DNA of 64,000 nucleotides from Rhyacophila brunnea (Eukaryota > Arthropoda > Insecta > Trichoptera > Rhyacophilidae). The translations under genes and the position numbers were made by a program. The stretch is taken from assembly GCA_022495005.1 (NCBI GenBank), contig JAGYXB010001329.1, positions 1,054,001-1,118,000 on the forward strand, given 5' to 3'. Positions 10,598 through 20,660 of this stretch are shown here, piece after piece. How positions within the stretch are numbered: the first letter of the stretch is position 1; the number at the start of each line of letters is the position of its first letter. The notes beneath the pieces were generated by a model that had not been told where the DNA came from, searched no databases, and saw only the letters and a list, made by a program, of their open reading frames with translations.

Positions 10598-12273
10598 ATA
10601 TCGTCTATTCAATTCAGAACTATCCTAAACGCCAAATCATAAAATGTGCAGGAGAGCGAAATTTAGAAATTACGAACATTTAATTCGATTTTAATTCTGT
10701 AATATCGAAATATTACAAAAACAAAATTGTGTTTTAAATGACAATTATTTTGAAGAATTGTTTCCAATTTCAAATTTATGAAAAATTCAATACATTCGCA
10801 AATAATGGCGTTTAGGATACTTAAGAAGTAGCATGAAAATTATTGTTTCTTGAATTCAATATAATCCTATGCATTTAGGATAGTACAGAAGTGACAGTTT
10901 TCACATTTTCGCGATAATTTTAACTTCTAAACAAGGCCAATTCTGCAGCTGGCTGTATTATTGTTTTTTTTTCTTTTTAAATATTAGAACAACTCAATTT
11001 TTTGGAAATTTTATTTTCAGGAAAAACATAAAATTGAATCCACGTTAAAAATGTTGTCATTAATGATGCAGATGTGACCAACTATTCGGTCAAACTATAT
11101 TGTTTTTAAATTTTTATAAAAATCGTGGTATGTAAATTTTATGGCCTGTGATTCGCAGAAACTCAACAAGTCTTTTTTTTTTGGTCTGATATCGGTAACG
11201 CTGATTTATATAATTTTTCAGGATTGATCTCCGCGTCTGGAACAGGTTGTCTTAAAGATTTACGGCAGTGTCCGTATAGGTTAATACTTTTAAATTCATC
11301 ATCAAAGTTTTCCTTGACGAAGATGTGTCTTGGCTCTGCTTTTCTATATTGAATCCACTTTAGATTCAACCAGTTTATCTTAGTTCCATCTGTCGCGATG
11401 GTCCTATTTTTAAAAACTTTTTCCGTGACTGAAGAAAAATTTAAAAAATCTTCCCACCCCATTTCTTCAACTTTATAAGGGTCCCCCTTTCGTCGTGCTA
11501 AGCGTACTGCAGCATACCATCCTGCTGGCACACAAATAGGGGTGTCTCGAGAAGCTTTTTCAATGGCGGAGTGTACCGAATCGCATTCCATTTCGGCATG
11601 ACCTGACTGATTTTCTGATTGATTACTTCCAAGTGTGGTATTTTTTCGAGAGCCCAAAGACAAGACATTGCCATATTTTGGTTACGATTCTGTCCAGCTG
11701 CTGTGTCAGAGTATAAAACAACTTCTTTGGTTGTAGTCGGCAAATTGCTTAAAAACTTTCACATGCAACTCGCCGTTTCTGCTGATCCCTTCTTGCTGTC
11801 AACTTCGCTCCACATGTAACAAACAACCTCCCTGTCTTTCAAACTGTATAATGTGAAATTAAATACTTGCAGTTTTCTCTTGTAGTACAGTTTGCCCACT
11901 TTGAGGTTTGGTGTTTGGAACTCAATTCCCGCAGTTTGCAAATTTCAGGTGCAAAGTATTCTAAACGCCGCGAGTTGTTACAATAACTAATAAAAGATAA
12001 TCCTATGCACTTATGATTTTTAAGAAGTGAAGAATTTGAACTATTATTACGTTTCAAGACTATCTTAGGGGTTTAGGATACTTTTGAACGATGAATTGTT
12101 AGTGTTTGGCGTTTAGGATAAAAAATAATTATTGAATATCTAAGAAAGTACGGCATTATTTGCATTTATGTTTATACAGATATGTAGGAAATTTCATAGA
12201 GAATCGATTGATGTAAAAAAACGTATTTCGAAAAATTGGCATTTAGAATAGTTCAGAATTGAATAGACGATAT
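10598..12273. mobile_element. TIR transposon carrying a DUF7869-type ORF
   Basis: 36-bp terminal inverted repeats (10598-10633 and 12238-12273) agree at 33 of 36 positions by eye; they begin ATATCGTCTATTCAATTC and end in ...TAAACGCC. Between them, on the minus strand, lies a broken ORF of the DUF7869 family (11163-11941). Several copies of the motif GGCGTTTAGGATA cluster near both ends. No convincing target-site duplication was found, apart from a possible AT. The DUF7869 ORF is the only candidate for a mobility protein, which is inference. Confidence 0.6.
11163..11941 (-). pseudogene. DUF7869-like protein, broken
   Basis: Read on the minus strand in order: 'GIEFQTPNLKVGKLYYKRKL' (11941 downward), 'YSDTAAGQNRNQNMA' (near 11710), 'HAEMECDSVHSAIE' (near 11600), and 'CVPAGWYAAVRLARRKG'. 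The YYKR..L, SD..AGQN.N and H..MECD motifs are what I associate with the DUF7869 family of uncharacterised, RNase-H-like-looking animal proteins. An in-frame TGA sits after 'ETASCM' at about 11756-11758, and a frameshift lies near 11600-11620. The protein's function is not established; its place inside a TIR pair suggests a mobility role. Confidence 0.6.
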
Positions 12274-12582
12274 CAACTCCGGTAGTTTGTGAATTCTAAA
12301 GGATAACAATCAAAATTCTTTTATTTTACAAATCGTTTATTAAAAACAAATTTAAAAATTAAGCATGTATTTAAATGAACCTTATCCCTAAAGTTATACT
12401 AAGTAGTTATTAAAACATCTTACATCTAGATTAAAAGTATTAGGTATCTAAAACAATTAAAATAAAAAAATGAAATAAAAAACTTTCATCCATGGAGAAA
12501 AAGATGACATGAAAACAATGAACACTTTTAATAAAACCTAAATATAGTCCAAGTAAGTAGGTATCTAAAACAATAATTAAAA

Positions 12583-14400
12583 TTAAAAAAATATAAACCA
12601 AAACCGACAGTTTCCGACAGTTTGACTACTTATAACTGTCTGACTAGGATTTAACAAACTTTGATATGATTGTGGTGCATTTGATGTGAAAGGTCCAGGT
12701 TCAACGTTGATTTCTTTTACTTCGTATTCAATAACTTCTTTATTGTCTATATTTTCACCTACTATCTCGTCATCTAAATTGAGTTCAATTTCATCAAGAC
12801 TTTTGCCCTTGTAGGCATCTTCATCTGCCATCTTTCATCAGGATGAGCAGTTTAGAGATTTTAGCTGTCTGAAAAATGTCCGCGAGTAATTGGTAAGACT
12901 TCCTATGGATTCCACTGGTATGGCCCAAAAAATTAGCGAGCTATTCAATGTCGTTTTCACTCATATTGAAAATTTGCTTTCTTAACCAGATTGAGGAAAT
13001 TACTTTCGGGTTTTTAGCCCCACAGAGTTTGGCGTGTTTCTCTATTACCTTGTAACCACAAACCGTAGTATTACAATTCTTCTTCTTCTTCTTCGATGGC
13101 GCTACAGCTCAAGTCGAGCCCTGGCCTCCTCCACCGCCGTCCTCCGCACGTCTTTTCCAGTTCCTGATTTTTAGCAGCTGGTTGGCGTCTTTTGTAATTT
13201 TATCACCCCATCGTGTGCGTGGCTTTCCCACTGGCCTTTTCCCCCCTGGGTTTACTTTGAGGATCTTCTTTGGTATCCGTGACTCAGGCATGCGCTGGAC
13301 ATGGCCTGCCCAGTTCAGCCACTGGAGTCTTATGAAGGTGGAGAGTTTTGTATCTTGGTATAAGCGGTTTAGTTCCGTGTTGTACCTAATTCTCCACTCC
13401 CCACCATCATTCATGGATATATGCGCCTCAGGATCTTTCTCTCAAAGCAGTCCACCATTTCAGCTGCTTTCATATTTAGCATGACTCGCACCTGTATGCA
13501 ACGATTGTGCGTATGACGGTTTTATAGAGTATTACAATTCGGTTTAGCAAATAGAAATATATTATTATTCTCCACGTATTTATGCTGTGCTTCATTTAAA
13601 ATCTTTAAGTCACTTTGTACATTAGACGAAAATAAAACAGGAACACCTCTTCCTCTTTTACCATGTATTACAACACGTTTTTATTAGAATTTTTTCAGTT
13701 GCTGAAGTTGCAAACTCTGCATACTTATTTTCACAACTTTTGGAACTCATATAAGTATCAAATAGAAGACGCTGCAGTTCTCCTGGACGACGTCCGTTTA
13801 GCAGCAGAACTCCACAGTATACACTTTCCAATAAATTTATGTAAGCCATAACATCATTTTTACTTTCAAATAATTTACTTACTGCTTTTTTGCAGTATTG
13901 CTAAGATGGTTTTTCAATAACTTGAGGTCACTTGTAAGAGAAACTATAGTGATTTTATTCCACTTCTTCAGATACAAATCATCTGCTGGTTGAGAAGACA
14001 CGTCAAACTTCCAATTAGCTTCAATGATTTGTATTTGTAATTTTAATGTTTGCATTAATTGCTAAATTGCAATATTGCTTTATAGATGTTCTTATGTTCA
14101 TTGCAAACGTAGGGCTCAAGTATTTTTCTTCAGTTTCGTTGTATTTTGAACAATTTTTGGTGGCAGTCACTGTGAGATCATAATACTCGGGTTTTAATGC
14201 ACGGGACAAATCTGTTATGCTGGGTTTGATGTTTTTCATTTCGAGAAGTAGTTTATCGAGCTCTCGCATTTTTTGAGAAACCACGTTAATAAGATGTTTC
14301 TCTCTGTGAATTTTTAAACACTGTGAGCCAAAAGCGCAAATCAAGCTGTCTTTTTTAGAAATCAGAGATATCCGATCTGCTCTCATACGAGGAAATACTA
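12583..14400 (-). pseudogene. tyrosine-recombinase-like gene, broken and interrupted
   Basis: The order on the minus strand is an N-terminal half at 14386-14021 ('ADRISLISKKDSLICAFGS', 'KMRELDKLLLEM'), a middle with 'LLLNGRRPGEL' (near 13800, a box-I-like Arg), and a C-terminal part with 'WLRKQIF', 'LANFLGHTSGIHRKSYQL' and 'AKISKLLILMK' (13060-12850). The LGH...Y arrangement and the Arg motifs fit tyrosine recombinases/integrases of the type found as Crypton-related genes in animals. An RTE fragment splits it (13080-13528). Stops and a frameshift at about 12835 move the acidic tail 'KGKSLDEIELNLDDE' into another frame. It is not functional here. Confidence 0.55.
13080..13528 (-). mobile_element. 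RTE-type LINE 3' fragment inserted in the recombinase gene
   Basis: The minus strand encodes the typical C-terminal tail of RTE-like reverse transcriptases: 'LQWLNWAGHVQRMPESRIPKK', 'GGKRPVGKPRTRW' and 'KRRAEDGG'. The 3' end is a (GAA)n tail (plus strand TTC repeats at 13080-13093). The insert is flanked by an exact 12-bp duplication, GTATTACAATTC, at 13068-13079 and 13529-13540, so both borders are firm. It is 5'-truncated. Confidence 0.8.
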
Positions 14401-14733
14401 ATTCTTTTAGTATAGGATCAATTTTTAAATTCCTGATTAAAACATTTTGAGCCTAGGCCTGGGTAAACTTACCAGCATTATCATCGCATACTTTTCGATG
14501 TTTCCATAGTTGTTTCCTCAAATAAAATCCCAATAATTTCCCATTTTACGCAATTTGGAAAGTAAAACTTTTCTTTAACAGTACTTAACAGAGAAAACGT
14601 TTGGAAAGCACTGCCTTAGAGTAACCGAGGTAATAACAATTCACACTAATTTTAATAATTCCTTTGTTGCATAAAAAAATGACACTTGAGAAAATATTAA
14701 AAAGAAGGGTTCATTCAACATTTTTGCTTCTGT

Positions 14734-14960
14734 TCAAATATTTTGCTCCATTGATAAAATACTTTTACTATCATGACTATGTTCAAAGTTACCGCTTACA
14801 ATTATATTGCTGAGAAGCATAATACTGGCTTTACAATTCCTCCTTGTACCAGTCGAGCATTGCCATCTCTCTTTCCCGGCCTTCGAAGTCTTTTGATAAC
14901 TATACGTGTAGTTGTTCAAGAGAAGCATTTTTCTGCCATACCGTGACATTATGAAACAAG
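14734..14960 (-). CDS. mod(mdg4): FLYWCH zinc-finger terminal exon, cassette 3
   Basis: A TTATTTTTAG acceptor ends at 14961; two bases (CT) precede the first codon. The finger reads CFIMSRYGRKMLLLNNYTY, GKERWQCS, NCKASIM, and closes with H-S-H (the usual HNH has Ser in the middle, keeping both His ligands). The tail continues about 11 residues to TGA at 14734-14736. It is the leftmost member of the SR-GK-LLLN subfamily. The apparent ATG start in 'IMSR' is internal. Confidence 0.72.
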
Positions 14961-15220
14961 CTAAAAATAATAAAAAAAAGCATTGTTATTGAGAACATAG
15001 AGACACAAAGCTGTAACAATTTCATTATGTGGGGTAAAATGAAAGTAAAATAGATATACCACTAATGAATGACGGTCCTTTTGTTTATCTTTCCATATTT
15101 TATTGAACCACGTCAACTTGTCAATGTAATTTTGTCTACAATTGTTTTACAATTAATACCTATTATTATTATTTATACACCTTACTTACAACATTTTTGC
15201 CAAATTTAATAGGTAGGTAC

Positions 15221-15925
15221 CAGTGGCGAAGGGTGGAGGTAGGCTGTTAAGATCCACCATAAATAGTACACATTTAACTTTGTCAGTCATACGTATCAGT
15301 TTTCATTGAAATAAGACTACAATTATTTACAGATGGTGTTGGTTAGTTTTTAAAATTCAATTAAACCCTGCGAAAACCATGGCATAATAAATAAGAGTCA
15401 AAAGAAAATATCGAAAATTATGCAATTAAATCATACATAACTTTGGACATTTTTTATAGATAGAATAATATTTGTTATCTATTATAGTCAGGGTTTAATG
15501 AATTTAAAAAAATGAACCTACAGTATGTGTAATAATATTATATAGGTATTCTTAATCCTGACACCCACGGTGGCCGCGCGGCTCAAGCGTTGGACTATCA
15601 TGCCGTGGGTCTCAGGTTCGAATCCTGGGTCTGGCAAGTACACATATTGTTTTTCAATTTGTGTGTGAGTCAGGGTATGGACCTAATAGGTTGAGCAAGT
15701 GGCTGACATCCATTTCTCGTAAAAAAACAAAATCTGTTAATACAAACCTCTACTCTGTGGAGGCCCATATGATCCTATTAGGATCGGACATGGTCGGAAA
15801 AAAAAAATCTTAATCCAACGAAAACAAATACGTATGACTGAAAAAGTGTGCAAAATTTTGTAGTATCGGCCAAATATACCAAAACTATTATTGTTTGGTT
15901 TAGGCAGGTCATTAATACATTGGAC
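15221..15925. mobile_element. hAT-type MITE, family A, with SINE insertion
   Basis: Starts CAGTGGCGAAGGGTGGAGG at 15221. The body is interrupted by a SINE (15559-15807) and resumes with 'acgaaaacaaatacgtatgactg'. The right end is missing: similarity stops after 'tggtttaggcagg' near 15908. Confidence 0.6.
15559..15807 (+). mobile_element. tRNA-derived SINE, copy 1 (complete, 9-bp TSD)
   Basis: The tRNA-like head 'acccacggtggccgcgcgg' carries an A-box-like region and a perfect B-box GGTTCGAATCC (15615-15625). A conserved body follows ('cacatattgtttttcaattt', 'tgagcaagtggctgacatcc', 'cctattaggatcggacatgg') and an A-rich tail. The duplication TCTTAATCC flanks it (15550-15558 and 15808-15816). 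SINEs of this kind are transcribed by RNA polymerase III and mobilised by a LINE. It is inserted in a family-A MITE. Confidence 0.8.
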
Positions 15926-16336
15926 TACATTGGACGCAAAAGACGCGCCAAGCGCGTATCGATTATGTGGCCATTCGATTTAATTAGCATGCTATTTAAA
16001 TGTGGTAATTAAAAAGTAATTATCTAGTCAGCAGTCATTGTGTTAATATAAAAAAAACTTATAGAGACAATTCCGGATGAGCAAGTTTAACATTTTAGTC
16101 GTTGTACACTGAATATGTGGATATAAGGTAAGTTTACAGTGCGCTCCCAAAAATGCTATTCCTTCCGTAAGCCATTGGAAGAATTTTTTTTTTCTTATAT
16201 CTGTGCTGTAATAATACTTAACCGCTTTGAGTATAAAATAAAACAATTTTAATTAGATACAAGAAATTTATTAGAAGGTGTGTTTTGGATAAAATAATTA
16301 TTTTCCCATACTTTGATATGAAAGTTGACCCGATGT

Positions 16337-16548
16337 TCAGGGTTGTTCCGTTCTACTTTGATGATTGTGCATGAAGTTACCGCATAAAATGATGTCACCG
16401 TGAAGCATAACGTTTGCTTTACAACCAATTTTTCGACCGACTGCGCACTGCCATCGTTCTTTCCCAACCTTCGACGACCTTTGGAATCCATATGTGAAGT
16501 TATTTAACAGTAGCAGTTTTCCTCCATATCGTGATGTTATAAAATGCG
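16337..16548 (-). CDS. mod(mdg4): FLYWCH zinc-finger terminal exon, cassette 4
   Basis: No ATG lies in the frame, so it is easy to miss, but the minus strand is open from the TTATTTTTAG acceptor (ending at 16549) to TGA at 16337-16339. It encodes HFITSRYGGKLLLLNNFTY, GKERWQCA, GCKANVM and MHNHQSR, with all four ligands. Two bases (CG) precede the first codon, as in the other cassettes. A poly(A) signal on the minus strand (TTTATT on plus, near 16267) lies about 70 bp downstream. A different, longer frame over the same DNA is a shadow. Confidence 0.75.
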
Positions 16549-16669
16549 CTAAAAATAAAAAAAATGTCTTTACTAGGATGAGATAGTTTATAATTAGTCA
16601 TAAATGACACTTAAACATTCATATTTTCAATTTTCGATGTTATACGGTACTTTTGAAGCACAGAATTAT

Positions 16670-16896
16670 TGAACATTATATAATTTAGAAAAACACTTTC
16701 TGAGAGAGTATATTATAACCAATAGAAAAAATCTTTTTTGAAAAAAGTAAGCCACCCGGCCGGGAATCGAACCCTGCATCTCCTACGGGTAAACGCCCCA
16801 ACCGGCGCATTTTATCCAATATGCTACGGTGTGACATACTAATAGCGACAAATTTAAACTATTGGTCATTTGAATACCTACTCATTAGCGTTCTTC
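16670..16896 (-). repeat. tRNA-derived repeat, family E single arm
   Basis: The sequence matches one arm of the palindrome at 27039-27425, including 'aatttagaaaaacactttctgaga', a tRNA-like block with an inverted B-box (GGGAATCGAACCC near 16761) and 'gacatactaatagcgacaaa'. Here only one arm is present. Family E therefore exists both as single copies and as a head-to-head pair. Confidence 0.55.
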
Positions 16897-16935
16897 GAAA
16901 TCAAGCTACTTTGAGTACCAAAGTAGCTTGATTTC
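16897..16935. repeat. perfect 17-bp hairpin
   Basis: GAAATCAAGCTACTTTG (16897-16913) is followed by the 5-base loop AGTAC and the exact reverse complement (16919-16935). It lies immediately beside the family-E repeat. A T-rich stretch follows but not a clean terminator-like run; the role is unknown. Confidence 0.6.
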
Positions 16936-17301
16936 CATATTTTAAATTCAATGTTTCCATATTTTCTACATATTTCCATATTTTATATTCTATAATTACA
17001 AAGATTATAAATTATTATCACCATAGAAGAAATATATTGAATTATTTTACAAGAGATTTACTGATTTTAATGAGCTTCATAAAATTTGCAGTTTCTTATC
17101 ATTACCTATGAATGAAAATAATGTCCAAAGTCTAACTCAAACCAGGCTTTTAGGTTTAATAGTAATTTAAATGAAAAATCAAATAATTTTACTTACATTA
17201 TATTTATTAAAAGTAGATTCAAACAAATCATGTTACATTATGTTTTACATAGAATAAATATTTTAATTAATAGAATTTTTCCCATAGAGTTGATCAAACA
17301 T

Positions 17302-17513
17302 TCAGTATTGACCTGATCTACTTTGATGATTGTGCACAAAGTTACCACATAAAACGGTGTCTCCGTGAAGTATAGCGCTCGCTTTGCAACCCTTTCTCCG
17401 ACCAACTGAGCAATGCCATCGTTCTTTCCCAGTCTTTGTTGATCTTTGCAATCCATACGTGTAGTTATTTAACAGGAGCAGTTTCCCTCCAAGCCGTGAT
17501 CTTATAAAATACA
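17302..17513 (-). CDS. mod(mdg4): FLYWCH zinc-finger terminal exon, cassette 5
   Basis: The acceptor TTTTATTTTTAG ends at 17514; TG precedes the first codon. The finger reads YFIRSRLGGKLLLLNNYTY, GKERWHCS, GCKASAI and VHNHQSR, ending at TGA 17302-17304. It differs from the cassette at 22846-23057 at 11 of 69 residues by direct comparison, so the two are close paralogues. The open frame that seems to extend to 17562 runs into the intron. 3' flank similarity to the 22.8- and 26.1-kb cassettes includes a shared AT-rich poly(A) region. Confidence 0.75.
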
Positions 17514-17830
17514 CTAAAAATAAAAATGAAAACATTATTACTAGGATAAGACAGTTTATCATTTAGTCGTAAACAACAATTTACTCTTGTAACAAGTAAA
17601 ATTATTGAAGATATATTTTGGTATATCGGCACTTTTTCAAATTATTATCAACACAATATGCATTATACATTTAATTTAATTGTTATCTAACTATTTTTTA
17701 ATTCTCGACTGTTATACGTAGGAATTCCAATACTGAATGAATATATAATACTGGTATTTCAGTATTTCCTATTGAATATCGGTATTAATACCAGTATTCG
17801 TGAAAAATAATATGAAAAAAAACCGAAGTA

Positions 17831-18086
17831 CGAGGGTGGGTCAATAAGTCCTTAGAAAAGCCGACAGGTGGCGCGACTAGTACTGTAAGCGGTTTGTTTT
17901 CATGCAGCGGCACTACCGATTCAGTATGCTGCGAAGTTTCAATCAGATTGGTCGGGTTGTTGTGTGTTTCTCGTACATTTAAAAAAAAAAATGCTTGTGG
18001 AAAATGGAAAAATGAAAAATGGAGAAAATTGAGTTTAGAGCTGTTATTAAACATTTTAATATAAAAGGGTTAACAGCAAAGGAAAC
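17831..18086 (+). mobile_element. truncated mariner, 5' end only
   Basis: Starts CGAGGGTGGGTCAATAAGTC right after TA (17829-17830), and follows the 5' end of the mariner at 28098-29398 in reverse orientation almost base for base, through the untranslated leader and the first codons of the transposase. Similarity stops near 18086, soon after the equivalent of 'GLTAKE'. It is a dead fragment of the same subfamily. Confidence 0.8.
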
Positions 18087-18804
18087 CAATAAAATATAGA
18101 TATAAAATCTTTTTAAAATATCACTACAATTAATACTACAACTATTACAAAGATATCTAATTAGGTACCTACAAATTATGTAAACCTTTAGAAACATGTA
18201 AAGGTAAGATACGGTAGAGACACTGATGTTTACAAAATATATCTAGTAGTTGAACTATTGGTATTTTTTTCTTCTAATGATCTTTCAATAAATTTATATT
18301 ATGAAGTGTTCTTAGGTGTGTATGTATCCCACTGGTAATTACACCTGTTTTATTAATTTATTGCATTTTTTACACTTAGCAATTTCTTTACTGTTATCCC
18401 ATAAGAAGTAAGACCAAGCGCAATGTTCTTCACTGTTTCAACAAAATTATATTTCTTCATTGTAGTATGAGACACACTTTAGTAGATAAACATCAAAAAA
18501 TTAGGTACAGGCAAGTTCACTATCTTCTAATATATAAAAATCAATATTTGTTTGTTTGTTGGTTTGTTTGTTTGTTTGTTTGTTCGTATTTTATGCGCTG
18601 CCATACCGTTCATCCGATTGCGATAAAATTTTATCAACTCATTGCTTGCACATGCGCAAAGAGTATAGGCTATATCTTATATATAAAAATGAATGTCTGT
18701 CTGTCTGTCTTTATGTCTGTCCCGTATGCGTTCCTATACCATTCACCCGATTGCGATGAAACTTTTAATAGTATTTTAATTACATTGAACTGTACACACT
18801 GTAT

Positions 18805-19050
18805 ACCCACGATGACCGCGTGGATTAAGCGCCAGTGTATAGTGTCGAGGGTCCAAGATTCGAATCCTGGGTCTGGCAAGTTCACATATTGTTTTTCAAT
18901 TTGTGCATGAGTCAGAATATTGTCCTAATACGTTGAGCAAGTGGCTGACATCCATTTCTCGTAAAAATAAAATCTGTTAATACAAACCTCCACTCTGTGG
19001 AGGCCTATATGATCCTATTAGGATCGGACATGGTCAAAAGAAAAAAAAAG
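18805..19050 (+). mobile_element. tRNA-derived SINE, copy 2
   Basis: The head 'acccacgatgaccgcgtgg' with B-box-like ATTCGAATCC (near 18859) is followed by the same body and 'gatcctattaggatcggaca' end as copy 1, then a tail of A with G. It lies inside the Helitron region. The head is more diverged than in copy 1. Confidence 0.7.
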
Positions 19051-19099
19051 AATGAAATTCACGTGGCAGCAAGGCATTTGCTTTATTGAAGCGAATCGA

Positions 19100-20209
19100 A
19101 ATAATTTGCGTAGCATTGTTGCACTACTTTCTGTTAAACTATTTGCTGGATGGGTTGCACTCGGGTAGATTCCCTTCATTGAAGTACTTTGTGATATACG
19201 ACATTTTTTGTTTTGTTGTCAGGTGCGAAAACGAACAAAGCAGATGGTTTGCCGACACATGAACATGCTACGTACAATTGACCGTGAGAGAAACATTCAT
19301 TTTATAGATTCAGGCCATAAACACTCAAGGATTGGCCTTGTAATTTGTTGATCGTCATGCCGAATGCAAGACGAATTTGAAATTGAATTTGTTTAATGGC
19401 ATATCGGTTGGGATCATCGAAATTCTCGGAATGAGAACTATCTCACCTTTGAACATTCCTTTGATTATCGTCGCGTGAATCACATTGCTCATGAGTTTTC
19501 TCACCACCAAAAGCGTTCCGTTACATAGTTTTGGTTGGTTCAGATTTCAAAGCATGATGACTACCGAGCCAATCTTCAGTTGTTAATTGTGCGGTGGCAA
19601 GCCAGGCAGATCCAATGAGTTTAAAAATTCAGTTGGATAGTTGGTTGCTTCGTCTTCGTTTGTTACACAGTCGATAGATTTTAAGGAATGCAGTAGACCA
19701 ACAATTTCATTTTGAATTATGAAGTTTAAGTGATCCACATCTTTGTTCTTTGCCGCAAGACTGCTCGTTCACTCAACCAATTGTAATTTTTGTGGTTAGC
19801 AATGATGTTTCGGTAACACTTTGTTGATGAGTTCGTCCTTAGTTGAGACGAAATTGCAAAAATTCAGCGGAAACGAAATCAATCCGTTCGATTCATCAAC
19901 AGGAACACGGCCGTTACCGATAGTCAGCAATTACTTGGAGAAATCTTCGGCAGATGGATCGTTTAGCAATACAACTTGCATGTTTGTCGTTAGCTAAAGT
20001 TTCTTCACATAGCACCACAGAGTCGATGATTTGAGGCAAGCATTTATTTCATCGGTAGCGGTCGATCTTGGAATGACTGGTAGTGTTTGGCGGAAATCGC
20101 CAGATAGTAGAATCACTGCGCCTCCAAAACTTTTTGAGTCATTGCGCAGATCTTTCATAGTTCGATTGAGTGCTTTCATGAATGAAAGTTTCTGAATTAG
20201 TACAACCAT
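19100..20209 (-). pseudogene. Helitron PIF1-type helicase, C-terminal remnant
   Basis: Minus-strand fragments of the Helitron helicase domain are recognisable: 'FGGAVILLSGDFRQTLPVIPR' region (about 20130-20065, the GDFRQ motif of PIF1 helicases), then the C-terminal block 'LAFGMTINKLQGQSLS' (about 19365-19315), 'GQLYVAC' and 'LFVFAPDNKTKNVVYHKVL' (19240-19185). Stops interrupt it. Its strand is opposite to that implied by the flanking Helitron ends. Confidence 0.7.
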
Positions 20210-20210
20210 C

Positions 20211-20660
20211 TTCTTCTTCTTCTTCTATTCGTATGTGTTCCTATGCCATTCATCCGATTACAATGAAATTTTGATCAAGTGTTGTGCTCACGCCCGCAAA
20301 GGTTTCTGAATTGATACAACCATTTTCTTCTTCTTCTCTTCTATTCTATTTTCTTCTATTCGTATGCGTTCATATACCATTCATCCGATTGCAATGAAAT
20401 TTTGACCAGTTGTTGTGCGCACGCCCGCAAAGGTTTCTGAATTAGTACAAGCATCTTCTTCTTCTTCTATTCGTATGCGTTCCTATGCCATTCATCCGAT
20501 TGCAATGAAACTTTAGTGAGTTGTCGTGCGCATGCCCGAAGATTTCTGAATTAGAAAATCATGTTCTTCTTCTATTTGTATGCGTTCCTATACCATTTAT
20601 CCGATTGCGATGAAACTTTTCTCAGTTGTTGTGCGCACACCTGCGAAGGTTTTTAAATTA
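20211..20660 (+). repeat. tandem repeat of about 110-125 bp, four copies
   Basis: The unit has a TTC-rich part, then 'tattcgtatgcgttcctat', 'ccattcatccgattgcaatga', 'gttgtgcgcacgcccgcaaag' and 'tttctgaattag'. Units begin near 20211, 20323, 20452 and 20563. The unit is related to the Helitron 5' region at 18590-18760 ('gcgttcctataccattcacccg'), so it arose by amplification of Helitron subterminal DNA. Confidence 0.7.

Noticed and set aside
15563..15635. candidate tRNA gene
   Set aside because: The tRNA-like head is followed by a fixed body and A-tail with a target duplication, so it is a SINE.
16249..16491. 80-aa minus-strand open frame
   Set aside because: Shadow frame of the FLYWCH exon at 16337-16548.
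18467..18910. 147-aa plus-strand frame
   Set aside because: Runs through a TG-rich Helitron end and into a SINE head; composition explains it.
20211..20660. CRISPR-like repeats
   Set aside because: Units of over 100 bp without distinct spacers, in a eukaryotic Helitron context; a plain tandem repeat.
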